The translations under genes and the position numbers were made by a program. A stretch of DNA of 64,000 bases, taken from assembly GCF_963082655.1 (NCBI RefSeq), contig NC_081552.1, positions 57,206,561-57,270,560 on the forward strand, in the 5' to 3' direction. How positions within the stretch are numbered: position 1 is the stretch's first letter; each line of letters starts with the position of its first letter. This DNA comes from Stomoxys calcitrans. Its lineage: Eukaryota; Arthropoda; Insecta; Diptera; Muscidae. A model generated the notes under the pieces. The model made no database searches, was not told where the DNA came from, and saw only the letters and a list, made by a program, of their open reading frames with translations. This document shows, in pieces, positions 32,516 to 42,386 of this stretch.

Positions 32516-33373
32516 TAGCGTTGCCCAAAAAGTAATTGTCGGTAATATAGTAGTAATATAGTCGGCGCGAAATTTTGTTTACATTTGTTTGTTTGGCGTC
32601 AATTTTAATATGTGTACCACATGTATTGAAAGAAATTCATTTAACAAACCGAATCAACGCTTGTGATATGCACCTTAAATGCAATGAATTCGATCCGTTT
32701 TTAAAACGAGTCATAACTGGAGATGAAAAATGGATTGTTTACAACAACGTTAGTCGAAAACGATCATGGTCCAAGCATGGTGAACCAGCTCAAACCACTT
32801 CAAAGGCTGATATCCACCAAAAGAAGGTTATGCTGTCTGTTTTTTGGGATTGGAAGGGTGTGGTATATTTTGAGCTGCTTCCAAGGAACCAAACGATTAC
32901 TCTCAACGGATGTTTACTGTCAACAATTGGACAAATTGAATACAGCCATCAAGGAGAAGCGACCAGAATTGGTCAATCGTAAAGGTGTCATATTCCACCA
33001 GGACAACGCTAGACCGCACACATCTTTGGTCACTCGCCAAAAACTGAGTGAGCTTGGCTGGGAACTTTCGATGCATCCACCATATAGCCCTGACCTTGCA
33101 CCATCAGACTACCATTTATTTCGATCTTTGCAGAACTCCTTAAGTGGTAAAACTTTCGGCAATGATGAGGCTATAAAATCGCACTTGGTTCAGTTTTTTG
33201 CAGATAAAGGCCAGAAGTTCTATGAGCGTGGAATACTAAATTTGCCAGGAAGATGGCAAAAGGTTATCGAACAAAATGGCAATTATATATTTGATTAAAG
33301 TTCATTCTAAGTTTTATTAAAAATGCATTTACTTTCTTTTAAAAAATCCGCAATTACTTTTTAGGCAACCCAA
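32516..33373 (+). mobile_element. Mariner element, internally deleted, with TA target duplication
   Basis: The left terminal repeat contains GTTGCCCAAAAAGTAATTG (32520-32538). The right end reversed reads TTGGGTTGCCTAAAAAGTAA, giving inverted repeats. TA flanks the element at 32514-32515 and 33374-33375, the standard Tc1/mariner target duplication. At 858 bp it is shorter than the ~1.25-1.3 kb of a full mariner; the missing part is the transposase N-terminus. It sits between two Helitron-like copies whose 5' ends face each other. Confidence 0.88.
32620..33298 (+). pseudogene. Mariner transposase, catalytic domain, frameshifted
   Basis: The first frame carries PHVLKEIHLTNRINACDMHL and VITGDEKWIVYNN (first catalytic Asp). 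A frameshift near 32900 leads into VIFHQDNARPHTS (second Asp), then PPYSPDLAPSDYHLF (third Asp). 34 residues separate Asp 2 and Asp 3, so the triad is DD34D and this is a true mariner. The frame ends NGNYIFD and stop at 33298. The N-terminal helix-turn-helix DNA-binding region (~110-140 residues in the family) is deleted. All three catalytic residues survive, but the protein cannot be made intact. Confidence 0.9.
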
Positions 33374-33374
33374 T

Positions 33375-34470
33375 ATTTGTTGTTTGTTTGTATGTTTGTT
33401 TGTTTGTTTGTGGGTTTGTACATTTGTTTATTCCGTATAGACTCAAAAACGGCTGAACCGATCTCTTTCAAAATTTCACACATTGTGGGAGTGGTCCGAA
33501 GGGGCAATAGACTATATAATTTATTGATATTGGTAGGGGGGTGTTTGTTGATATTGGAAGGGGGCGGACCTTTCCACGAAACCCAAAAACACCACCTAAA
33601 ATCAAAAGTGGACCGATATGGTCAATATGGGTATCAAATGAAAGGTATTGAAGAGTGGAATACGAATATGATTTTAAAAAATTGGGATGAAGTATTCGAG
33701 GGGTCGCCCAACCCCAAAAACTCCCCCAAACAAACATATTGGACTAGTTTTTCTGCCTGTTAGGGCGAGATCATTAAATTTTACAATATTTGTTTGTTTC
33801 TCTTTCGAGACGAGCTGAATGATCGAAGATACAAATGGAAAAGGAAAGCCAAAGGTAGCAACACACACCAACCACTATGGGACGTGTTTCGTCTTTGGTT
33901 AGAAGACTTTTCAACCATATTAGGTGTGATGACTTCAAGGGCCGTGCGTTGGTATGTTGTATTAAAATGGTATTTAATTGCGAAAACGCATCTATGATAC
34001 AATTACCACATTAACAAAGCTCGACAAACCTACCTTTTCCAATGCATTTATTTTTGTATAATGACAGATATGCTGTCTGTGGTAAATTACACTTTCTTCC
34101 GTACCACACTTGATTTTGTGCATCTGTTGGAAGTTGAATTGATGGCTTCGAACGCTAAGACAACGGCAATGGCTCTCGCCATTGCTCCGTTGTCCCAGGG
34201 CCGGGCTCCGCCGAATTTTTAATTTTTCAAGTTTTTTGCCTGTTAGGGCGAGATCATTAAACAATTTTTGTTTGTTTCTCTTTCGAGATGATCGAAGATG
34301 CAAATGGAAAAGGAGAAGGAAAGCCAAAGGTAGCAACACGTAAATATCAATATGGGATTCAAATGGAAGGTATTCGGGACATTACTACGAATATTATATA
34401 AAAAGTAAGGTCAAAGTAATTGGGGGTCACCCCACGTCATTCGTCATGCGTCATTCAAATTTGTGCTCAA
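33375..34470 (+). mobile_element. Helitron-like element, 5' part, with a 596-bp insert
   Basis: TTTG repeats, TTCCGTATAGACTCAAAAACG, GGGGGCGGACCTTTCC and GGTATTGAAGAGTGGAATACG define the 5' half. The unit CATATTGGAC|GTA..TATCAATAT is split at 33744/34341 by the insert described separately. It fades out after GGGGGTCACCCCACG at about 34440. Confidence 0.7.
33745..34340 (+). mobile_element. Insert with ~105-110 bp terminal direct repeats (TRIM-like)
   Basis: Copy 1 (33754-33863) and copy 2 (34237-34339) both run from TGCCTGTTAGGGCGAGATC through TTTGTTTGTTTCTCTTTCGAGA to GCCAAAGGTAGCAACA. They begin TG and end CA. The middle ~370 bp is low-copy and contains a hairpin (GACAACGG-CAATGG ... CCATTGCTCCGTTGTC, 34159-34194). 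Both outer borders coincide with the empty-site sequence of Helitron paralogs. No primer-binding site, polypurine tract or 4-6 bp target duplication was found, so an LTR origin is not proven. The 115-codon minus frame through it has no domain. Confidence 0.55.
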
Positions 34471-35034
34471 GTGGCAGATGGAGTGAGGCGCCCCCCACCA
34501 AAAGACTGTATACACCAAGTATGACAATATAACCACAAATATAACCCTATATTCAAAGTATAAGGTTGTGGACTGATTATATGATATTTTTATTCTGCTC
34601 ATATATCTAGCGGACCACTTCACATCAAACAGTTGATCAATTATAATGACCTAACAGGACACTGCCGCCGTACCCCTAAAGTTATGACGTTCAGTGTGAT
34701 AGGAGCCGTTGCAAACCTTAAGTCAGGGTGGTCGCCATTTTTAGCTCATCGACAAGGAGCCTTCTTTTCTTAGACAAGTCCAAACGACGTACTGATGGGC
34801 AACACTTTCATGTTTAAAAGTTTTACACGGTTTAATTACTAAGAACTGTCGCCACCGCACCTAATATAATGACCGGCAAATTAGTTTTCTACCACTGAGA
34901 ATCGTTTAATATGGCAATTTGAAGGAAATCTATAGACTCATAACATATGTTCAAAAAAGCTCTAACAGATGGGAGAAATGTAAAATTCTGAGCCCTTTAT
35001 ATGTGACTGCGCAAGCATCCGGGGCGACATGGAA
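34471..35034. other. Mixed degraded repeat and low-copy sequence
   Basis: 34735-34815 (TTAGCTCATCGACAAGGAGCC, GACAAGTCCAAACGACGTACTG) is a very diverged reversed SINE-A body. The rest has Helitron-like words (GAGGCGCCCCCCACC) but no delimitable element and no gene. Confidence 0.35.
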
Positions 35035-35150
35035 AGCAGAACAGAGAGAGAGACAGAGTGGTAAAAATTGATCGTGCAGCATTTATCTTTGTTATGACAA
35101 CCTATCGGTCCGTAAAATAAAGTATTGGAAATTCATTGCGGTTGTTTGCT
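35035..35150 (+). repeat. Third copy of the dispersed segment
   Basis: CAGAACAGAGAGAGAGACAG, GTGGTAAAAATTGATCGTGC and ATCTTTGTTATGACAACCTATC match the segments at 15600-15690 and (reversed) 50510-50600. Here it is outside an obvious Helitron. Confidence 0.5.
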
Positions 35151-35404
35151 GCATTATTTTTTAAATTTCCCGCTCTAAAACAGGCCTTAACAATAGGTGT
35201 TTCAGGTAGTTTCAGTGGCTACCTTTGCCATAGATAAAAATTCATTTAGTAGAGTGTGACTATCCAAGTTTGTGTTAAACTGTTAGTGGGGAAGGCTTAA
35301 CGAACGTACACAGAATCAGAGCTATTGGAGAGTAGGTTACGTAACAGAGGTGACATTTTTTCACGTCTTGAAAGCGAAAGCTCAGTGGAGCGAGTTTGAT
35401 TAAA

Positions 35405-35480
35405 AATTTGGCTCAAAGATAAGAAGCCTCCTTTTTATGGTCGAACCCAAGTGACATGCCGATAAGCAAACCTTTTTTTC
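35405..35480 (-). mobile_element. SINE-A fragment
   Basis: GGCTCAAAGATAAGAAGCCTCC, TTTTTATGGTCGAACCCAAG and ACATGCCGATAAGC correspond to the reversed mid-body of SINE-A with heavy divergence. Confidence 0.45.
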
Positions 35481-35483
35481 GTT

Positions 35484-35580
35484 TTGTCACTCGATTCTTT
35501 CGCCAAGTCATAGAAAACAACTGACTTTATAAAGGGAACATAGCTGTTTTCAATGACTTGGCGAACGAATCGAGTGACAA
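35484..35580. repeat. 97-bp foldback (inverted repeat) element
   Basis: Left arm TTGTCACTCGATTC..CGCCAAGTCATAGAAAAC (35484 onward) and right arm GTTTTCAATGACTTGGCG..GAATCGAGTGACAA (to 35580) pair over ~38 bp with two mismatches and one gap. The loop is ~25-30 bp. It abuts the ACAAGTAAAAGCG end of an F1 HINE. It may be a tiny MITE; no target duplication is clear. Confidence 0.75.
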
Positions 35581-35935
35581 CAAGTAAAAGCGGGAAAAAT
35601 TCGGCCGGGCCTAATCTTACATACACTCTACCATGGATAATCTGATCTTTTGTTCTTTTTTTTTGCCCGATATCTCTTTATAGGCAAACACAGGATAATG
35701 GATAAAAATTGCAAAGCTATTGGAGCTATGTCAGGTTATCTTCATTCGGAACATGCTTGGTTTGGATATTGGAGACCATACTAGAAGTCATTGCGCAAAA
35801 TTTCAGCAAAAATTGGATAAGAATTGAGCCCTTCAGCGGCTTAAGAATTAGGATCGGGAGATCGGTTCATATGGAAGCTATTTCAGGTTATGGACCCAAT
35901 CAGACCATATTTGGCACGTATGTGGAAGATCATAA
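35581..35935 (-). mobile_element. HINE F1, 3' part
   Basis: CAAGTAAAAGCGGGAAAAATTC, hairpin CGGCCGGGCC, ACACTCTACCATGG, then about 1.5 monomers ending at GGCACGTATGTGGAAGATC, where LINE coding begins. Confidence 0.75.
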
Positions 35936-38135
35936 GTTGAAAACCAACTGGACAAAATTCGGAAGGGTACTCAGAAGAAGACTTGGGCAAGATAATTTAG
36001 ATTGTCCAAGCATAGAAGAGATTGACGAGAATGTCAACAGGATTACGACTGCACTGGTGGAGTCCTTCGAAGATAGTTTGCCTCTTCGGCAAAGGAAATC
36101 AGCCCAAGAAAAACCCTGCATGACCGGGGAGATTCGCAATATTGGGAAAGAGGTCCGCTGACTTCTTAACAGAGCACGTCGTAAAAAAGTGGAAGTTTAT
36201 TGGGATGTGTATTATACACGGCTCAAGGAATACAATGAGATTACCAGAGCGGCAAAACGTGCCTCCTGGAAGATTTTCTGCGAACAGGTCGATAGCGTTA
36301 ATGACACCGCCAAGATAGAAACGTTTCTCTTCAAAACCCATGTCCAAACTGAAACTTTAGTAGATGTCATAGGAGTGAGAGCAGAGACAACGGAGAACAT
36401 GTTAAGGCTTTTGATGAAAACCCATTTTCCAAAGGATACAACGGGACTCACGGAGATACCGGAATCTTGGAATAATGATGTTGTTCGAAGGTTTATGATA
36501 AAGGAATCCTTGAGGAGCTTCAAACCATTTAAATCACCCAGACCTGATGGAATATTTCTGGCGTTACTACAGAAAGAGGCAGACTATCTGGCGGCTCATC
36601 TGGCCAAAGCTTGGTGTTTATACCCAAGCCCGGCAAGGCAAGTTATGCGACACCAAAAGCCTACAGACCCATAAGCCTTACGTCCTTTCTACTCAAAACC
36701 ATGGAACGTATTGTGGACACCATGATAAAGAGTAAGACATCCAGCGAACTGCTCAAATACAAACAGCATGCCTCTGTCAAGGGAAGGTCGGTGGAGGCTG
36801 CCCTGCACGAGGTTGTGCATAAAATAGAAGAATCCTTCGGTGCCAAACGTATGTCTGGCGGTATGCATTGATATCGAGAGGGCTTTTAACAATGTGTGGA
36901 CCGACACACTGATCAAATCCTTAGACCAGTACAGGGTGGACCCGGTCCTCAGAGACTGGATAAACCATATGCTAAGGAACAGGTGGATAAATTGAGTGTC
37001 ACATGGCATAAATATAAGGGAGAAAGTGGCACAAGGCACACCACATGGGGGGCATTTTATCGCCACTCCTATGGGTGACCACCATAAATGACCTATTACG
37101 GATGCTGACTGAGGAGGGATTTGAACCCGTCTGCTACGCAGACGATGTTATAATACGTCTAAGGGGTAATGATCCAAACAAACTATACAGAAGGGCCGAA
37201 AAGGTCTTGCATATGGCATATGACTGGGCTAGACCCAGAGGTCTCAATGTTAACCCAGAGAAGACTGAAATATGCCTGTTCTCGAGAAAGACGAAGGTGG
37301 GCCAATTTAAAGCACCACGTTTCCCCAATAAGACGATTTCGATATTTGACAAAGTCAAACACATAAGTGTGATCTTGGACAGGAAACTGAATTGGAAGTG
37401 TCACATTCAGGGGCGTACTGAGAAGGCTCACAGATGTTGGGCACTTAATCTTTGACGACAGTAAAATTGCCATAAGGGCAATAACAACCAGGATGGAAAG
37501 GTCACGGACAGTCTTGCAGTGTAAGAAGGAGATTAATGCCTTCTCTGATGATGGCAAAATCCGCTTCGTTTGGGTGCCGGGCCATAACGGAGTAAGGGGA
37601 AATGACGAAGCCTTTTGGGTCGACGCAATACGTGTTAAGGGAGTGGTCGACGAATGCACACGCAAAATTATGGAACAGCGAAACGGTCGGTAGGATGGCG
37701 AAAATCCTATTGGGTGATCCAGATCGTGAGAAGAAGAGGCTATTATTGAAAGAAAGTAAAAAGGAGTTCAGTATAGCTATTGGATTAAGAGCTCACTTAT
37801 GTAAAATCGGTGCGGCTAGTGATAGCATGTGTAGGGCATACGGGGAGAAGATGAGACGTTGGAACATTTCCTTTGTCATTGTCCAGCTTTCGCGTCAAAC
37901 AGATATCGGTACTCAGGTGGGGACACAATACCAGACATGAACCTACTTAGGGGAGTGGTATTGAAAACAATTAAGGATTTTGTAAGTAGCACGGAATTTC
38001 TAATTTAAAATTTTATTTTTAGAGGTTACTTTATAGTGTTTAGAGCGCACAACAAGCCGATTACTGGCTTAGGTGTATCTCCATAGTGACATGGGGCGGA
38101 TTAATATCTGCACCCTCTTTTGAACCTAACCTAAC
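35936..38135 (+). mobile_element. LOA/I-type LINE, 5'-truncated
   Basis: 2.2 kb carrying the end of the spacer before RT, most of RT, part of RNase H, a zinc-finger-like tail and the 3' UTR. It ends in TTTTGAACCTAACCTAACCTAG. Three other window copies (4691, 22660, 23727) share only the 3' part, the usual LINE pattern of 5' truncation. The upstream border is F1 HINE sequence and the downstream border is F2/F4-like sequence, so the insertion site is itself rearranged. Confidence 0.85.
35938..37940 (+). pseudogene. LINE ORF2: reverse transcriptase and RNase H remnants
   Basis: Several frames must be joined. 35960-36160 holds GQDNLDCPSIEEIDENVNR and a stop. 36170-36620 holds LLNRARRKKVEVYWDVYYTR, ASWKIFCEQVDS and SPRPDGIF (RT motif 'SPGPDGI'). 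36611-36870 holds KPGKASYATPKAYRPISLT and LKTMERIVD. DIERAFNNVW (RT motif with Asp) is near 36870. 37045-37450 holds PLLWVTTINDLL, CYADDVI (YADD catalytic pair) and GLNVNPEKTE. RNase H is partial: IRFVWVPGHNGVRGNDEA at 37560-37610, its first half deleted near 37455. The tail around 37830-37880 is a C..C..H..C motif in two frames. The copy is dead. Confidence 0.85.
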
Positions 38136-38290
38136 CTAGCACAGTGAGTTGTGTTAGGACAATTGACATCCGCACTGAGTATCCTTAAGATCGCGCCATA
38201 TGTCTTAGACCCCTAGACGTCCGTATCGAGTTTGTTCCAGATCGAACTATATATTTGCTAAAAGTTACAAATGGATAATTTTTCACCGTA
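38136..38290 (+). mobile_element. F2/F4-type monomer fragment
   Basis: CACAGTGAGTTGTGTTAGGAC, TTGACATCCGCACTGAGTATCC and TTCCAGATCGAACTATATA are one F2/F4 monomer joined to the LINE 3' end. No termini remain. Confidence 0.6.
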
Positions 38291-38560
38291 TTTTTATGCA
38301 TTCTAACTTTGTTGCTTGAGCCTCTAGACGGCGCAATTCTTATCCGATTAGGCTAAAATTTTGTATGAGGTGGTTTGTTATGACTTGCTAAGTATGGCCA
38401 AAATCGGTTCATAACTTGATATAGCATAAAAACCGATTTCGGATCTTGACTTTTTGAGAATCATTATCCTTTGTTTTCCTATAATAAGATACCGGGCAAA
38501 AAACTTGACAAATTCGATCCATGGTAAAGGCCCGGCCAAACTTAGCACGCTTTTACTTGT
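38291..38560 (+). mobile_element. HINE F1, 3' part
   Basis: One and a half diverged monomers, then GATACCGGGCAAAAAACTTG, CGATCCATGGTAAAGG with a deletion, CCCGGCC and AGCACGCTTTTACTTGT. It lies two bases before an F3 5' end. Confidence 0.75.
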
Positions 38561-38587
38561 TGTTATACCCTACACCACTACTGTGGT

Positions 38588-40003
38588 ACTTACTTACTTA
38601 CTTTAATTGGCTATGACAGAATATTTCTTCCACTAGCCGAACGTAGAATAGCGTTCCAAGCGCCTCGATCTTCTGCGCTCATTCTAAAATCTCTGACACC
38701 AAGTTTCGAGGTGTCTCCCACAACTTGATCTTTCCATTGGGCTTTTGGTCTTCCCGGCTTGCGTGTACCACCGTGTTTGCCTTCAAAAGACTTCTTTGCT
38801 GGAGCTTCTTCATCCATTTTGACAACATGACCTAGCCAACGCAGCCGTTGTATTTTGATGCGTGTAACTATGCTATCGTCGTCATACAGCTCATACAGCT
38901 CGTGGTTCATACGTCGCCTATATTCTCCGTTAACGCAAACTGGTCCATATATTTTACGAAGAATCTTTCTCTCAAATACTCCAAGCACTGCCTCATCTGC
39001 TTTCACAAGTACCCATGCTTCAGAACCATATAACAGCACGGGTAGTATCAGTGTCTTGTAAAGTGTACTCTTCGTCTGTCGAGAGATGGCCTTGTTTCTA
39101 AACTGCTTACTTAGTCCAAAGTAGCATCTGTTTGCCAGTATTATTCTTCGCTTAATCTCAAAACTGGTGTCATTCGTTTTGGTTACGGCGGTGCCGAGGT
39201 AGATAAAGTTACTGACTATCTCAAAGTTGTGATTCCCAACTTTCTCCATGTTCTTTATCTGCTCGGTTGTACAAGGCTTTTTGGGAGTGGAGAGCATCCA
39301 TTTCGTCTTATCTCCATTTACTGCCAGACCCATTTTCACTGACTCTCTTTCGATTCTTTCAAAGGCTGCAGTTACTACTTCCGGTGACCGACCTATGATA
39401 TCGATATCGTCGGCATAGGCAAGTAGCATGTGCTCTCTTGTGATTAGTGTGACATATCTATTCTCTTCTGCATCTCGTATAATCTTCTCCAGCAGGATAT
39501 TAAATAGATCACACGATAGGCTGTCTCCTTGTCTGAAACCTTGTTTGGTATTAAATGGTTCGGAGAGATTCTTTCCTATTCTTACTGAGGAACGCGTATC
39601 AGCAAGTGTCATCCTGCAGAGTCTTATTAATTTTGCAGGGATACCAAACTCAGACATGCCTTGAAATACCTTAGAACGTAAAAGAGTATCTTGTATGCGA
39701 TGGGGAGGAGACTTATTCCTCTGTAGTTGGCACATTCCGTCTTGTCTCCTTTCTTGTGTACGGGACATAGTATGCTGAGGTTCCAATCATCGGGTATGCG
39801 TTCTTCTAGCCAGATTACGCAGATAAGCTGATGCATTCGCCATATCAGCGTGTCGCCTCCGGTCTTAAATAGTTCAGCGGGTAACCCGTCGGTTCCTGCT
39901 GCCTTGTTGTTCTTTAGTCGGGTTACTGCTACTTGGACCTCATTCTGACTAGGAGGTAAACATTCTATACCATCATCAGGGATTGGTTCTGCGAATTTCA
40001 TAG
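38588..40003 (-). mobile_element. RTE-like non-LTR retrotransposon, 5'-truncated
   Basis: The minus strand runs from within RT to the ORF end at 38611 and a short 3' tail ending in (TAAG)n / AAGTAAGTAAGTAAGTACC. Short tandem 3' tails instead of poly(A) are typical of RTE-clade LINEs. It is inserted in the F3 HINE. The target duplication is not clear. Confidence 0.8.
38611..40001 (-). pseudogene. RTE-type reverse transcriptase, frameshifted and internally deleted
   Basis: The upstream frame (124 codons from 40001) has VTRLKNNKAAGTDGLPAELF, IPDDWNLSILCPVHKKGD and CANYRGISLLPIAYKIL. A junction near 39680 then leads into the 391-codon frame with RSKVFQGMSEFGIPAKLIRL, KQGFRQGDSLS (residues 81-91), LAYADDIDIIG (YADD at 124-127), SNFIYLGTAV, LLYGSEAW and RLRWLGHVVKMD. 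Family members have ~60 further residues between 'AYKIL' and 'GIPAKL', including the motif-A Asp; these are missing, so the RT cannot be active. The first ~38 codons of the long frame are out of phase with the family. Confidence 0.85.
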
Positions 40004-40514
40004 AAATCGGTTCATATTCAAATATAGCTCGATTTTCACTTTAAGAGCCTTTCTCAGCGTATTTCTTTACAGATTTTCCCTAAATTTGCACAATGTCTGT
40101 TTGTATGATTTTAACTATGTATGCCGGTTGTTCGGTTAAACCTGTTAAAATTCAGATATGGTTCTCATATATATTTTCATTTGTTAACCGATCCTCACAA
40201 ATTTTGTCACTAAGATTCGCTTATGACTTTTCTGATCACTGGTAAATTTCATAGAAATCTGTTCAGAGTTATCATATATATGTATCTCCCGATTTTCACT
40301 TTTAAGACCTTTGCTAACGCATTTATCAACCAATCTTCTCAATATTTTGCACTACGATTTTTTCTAAAACTCCCACAATATTTCCGGATTTTGGTCAAAA
40401 TTCTACCTTTCAAATTCAAGTAAATTTTTATTCCGACTACTTAATCTGCATACTCAATGTGGTGTAGGGTATTGATAGGTCGCCTTAATCCAACTTTAGC
40501 CCGCCCTTACTTGT

Positions 40515-41772
40515 TATACCCACCACCGAAGGATGGGGGTATATTCATTTTGTCATTCCGTTTGCAACACATCGAAATATCCATTTCCGACCCTATAAAG
40601 TATATATATTCTTGATCAGCGTAAAAATCTAAGACGATCTAGACATGTCCGTCCGTCTGTCTGTTGAAATCACGCTACAGTCTTTAAAAATAGAGATATT
40701 GAGCTGAAATTTTGCACAGATTCTTTTTTTGTCCATAAGCAGGTTAAGTTCGAAAATGGGCTATATCGAACTATATCTTGATATAGCCCCCATATAGACC
40801 GATCCTCCGATTTAGGGTCTTAGGCCCATAAAAGCCACATTTATTATCCGATTTTGCTGAAATTTGGGACAGTGAGTTGCGTTGAGCCCTTTGACATCCT
40901 TCGTCAATTTGGCCCAGATCGGTTCAAATTTGGATATAGCTGCCATATAGACCGATCCTCCGATTTATGGTCTTAGGCCCATAAAAGCCACATTTATTAT
41001 CCGATTTTGCTGAAAATTGGGACAGTGAGTTGCGTTGAGCCCTTCGACATCCTTCGTCAATTTGGCCCAGATCGGTCCAAATTTGGATATAGCTGCCATA
41101 TAGACCGTTCCTCCGATTTAGGGTCTTAGGCCCATAAAAGCCACATTTATTATCCGATTTTGCTGAAATTTGGGACAGTGAGTTGCATTGAGCCCTTCGA
41201 CATCCTTCGTCAATTTGGCCCAGATCGGTCCAAATTTGGATATAGCTGCCATATAGACCGATCCACCGATTTATGGTCTTAGGCCCATAAAAGCCACATT
41301 TTTAATATCCGATTTTGCTGAAATTCGGGACAGTGATTTGCCTTAGGCCCTTCGACATCTTTCTTCTATTTGGCCTTGATCGGTTCAGATTTGGATATAG
41401 CTGTTATATAGACCGATCTCTCGATTTAAGGTTTTAGGCCCATAAAAATCGCATTTATTGCCCGATGTCGCCGAAATTTGGGACAATGACTAGTGTTGGG
41501 CCCTTCGATATTTGTCTTCAATTTGGCTCAGATCGGCCCAGATTATACATAGCATAACATAGGACATAGCTGCCATATAGACCGATCTCTCGGTTGAACA
41601 ATGACATGTACTTATAAGCATTCGGTCTAAATCGGATGATATCTTTAGTGCTGCTATGGGGCATAAGGTATGCATTTTTCACTGGATTTTGACGAAATGT
41701 GGTTCACATATATACCCGAGGTGGTGGGTATCCAAAGTTCGGCCCGGCCGAACTTAACGCCTTCTTACTTGT
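40515..41772 (+). mobile_element. HINE F2, complete, joined without gap to F3
   Basis: It starts TATACCCACCACCGAAGG immediately after the ACTTGT of F3 at 40514. Core CTTGATCAGCGTAAAAATC, GTCCGTCCGTCTGTCTG, about six monomers (AGGGTCTTAGGCCC), then CCGAGGTGGTGGGTATCC, hairpin TTCGGCCCGGCCGAA and CTTCTTACTTGT. It is the best-kept F2 copy with few indels. Confidence 0.9.
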
Positions 41773-42386
41773 TTTTTTTTTTTTTGTTCCTGAGTGTGCT
41801 CTAGTGACTTTTATAGCAGCAAAGTATTTATAGATCAGCTGTGTCTGACTGTTTAGCCTCCACTTGTTATTTGTTGACCTGTTCTCACAACTTTTCTTAC
41901 ATTTTCATATTGCAATTTCGAACACTTTTTCACTTGAAAACTTCGAGCTGCATAAAGGCGATTTGTGTAATATGGAAGTTTTGCTATTCCAAAGAATGCC
42001 GAGTACGATGCCATGGTCCACTCTAAAAAAAAACAGTATTTTTGTAAAATTTTCTAGAGGACATACAACATTTGCCCCAATGTCCTAAAGTTATGACTTT
42101 CAGGCAGCAGAACAAAGTTTTGCTTTCCATATCGTTTTTGTTTGTCTCCCTTGCTATCCCATACAGCTTCCTTTGTGCCAGTAGAACTTTGAAGTTCTAT
42201 TCCCCAAACTAACATGGCATATGTATAGAAAAAAGTTTTGCTTTTTTCCAAAAAGTTACCTGTTCTGATGTTGTCTTTGTAAAAAAAAACTAGACACTCA
42301 CAACAATAGCATCTCTGATATGGCCAAAGGACTAACATGTTGCTTTACACTTGACCATAGTGGCAAGTGATTATAGTTTTTCTTTT
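41773..42386. other. Low-copy sequence, no gene recognised
   Basis: A T-run of about 15 follows the HINE end. Frames of 61-94 codons on both strands overlap one another and show no domain. No repeat is recognised. Confidence 0.3.

Larger units (their letters stand above)
38563..40514 (+). mobile_element. HINE F3 split by an RTE-like LINE
   Basis: 5' end TATACCCTACACCACTACTG at 38565-38584. The LINE occupies about 38588-40003. F3 monomers resume (GAATTTCATAGAAATCGG; CACTTTTAAGACCTTTG) at 40003-40420. The 3' end is ATGTGGTGTAGGGTA, TCGCCTTAATCC, TTTAGCCCGCCCTTACTTGT. This copy gives both ends of F3. Confidence 0.75.

Noticed and set aside
33754..34339. Ordinary LTR retrotransposon
   Set aside because: No gag-pol, primer-binding site, polypurine tract or target duplication; kept only as a TRIM-like candidate.
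38110..38135. Telomere-like CCTAACCTAACCT
   Set aside because: It is the short 3' tail of the LINE, repeated at other copies of the same LINE end, and only two to three units long.
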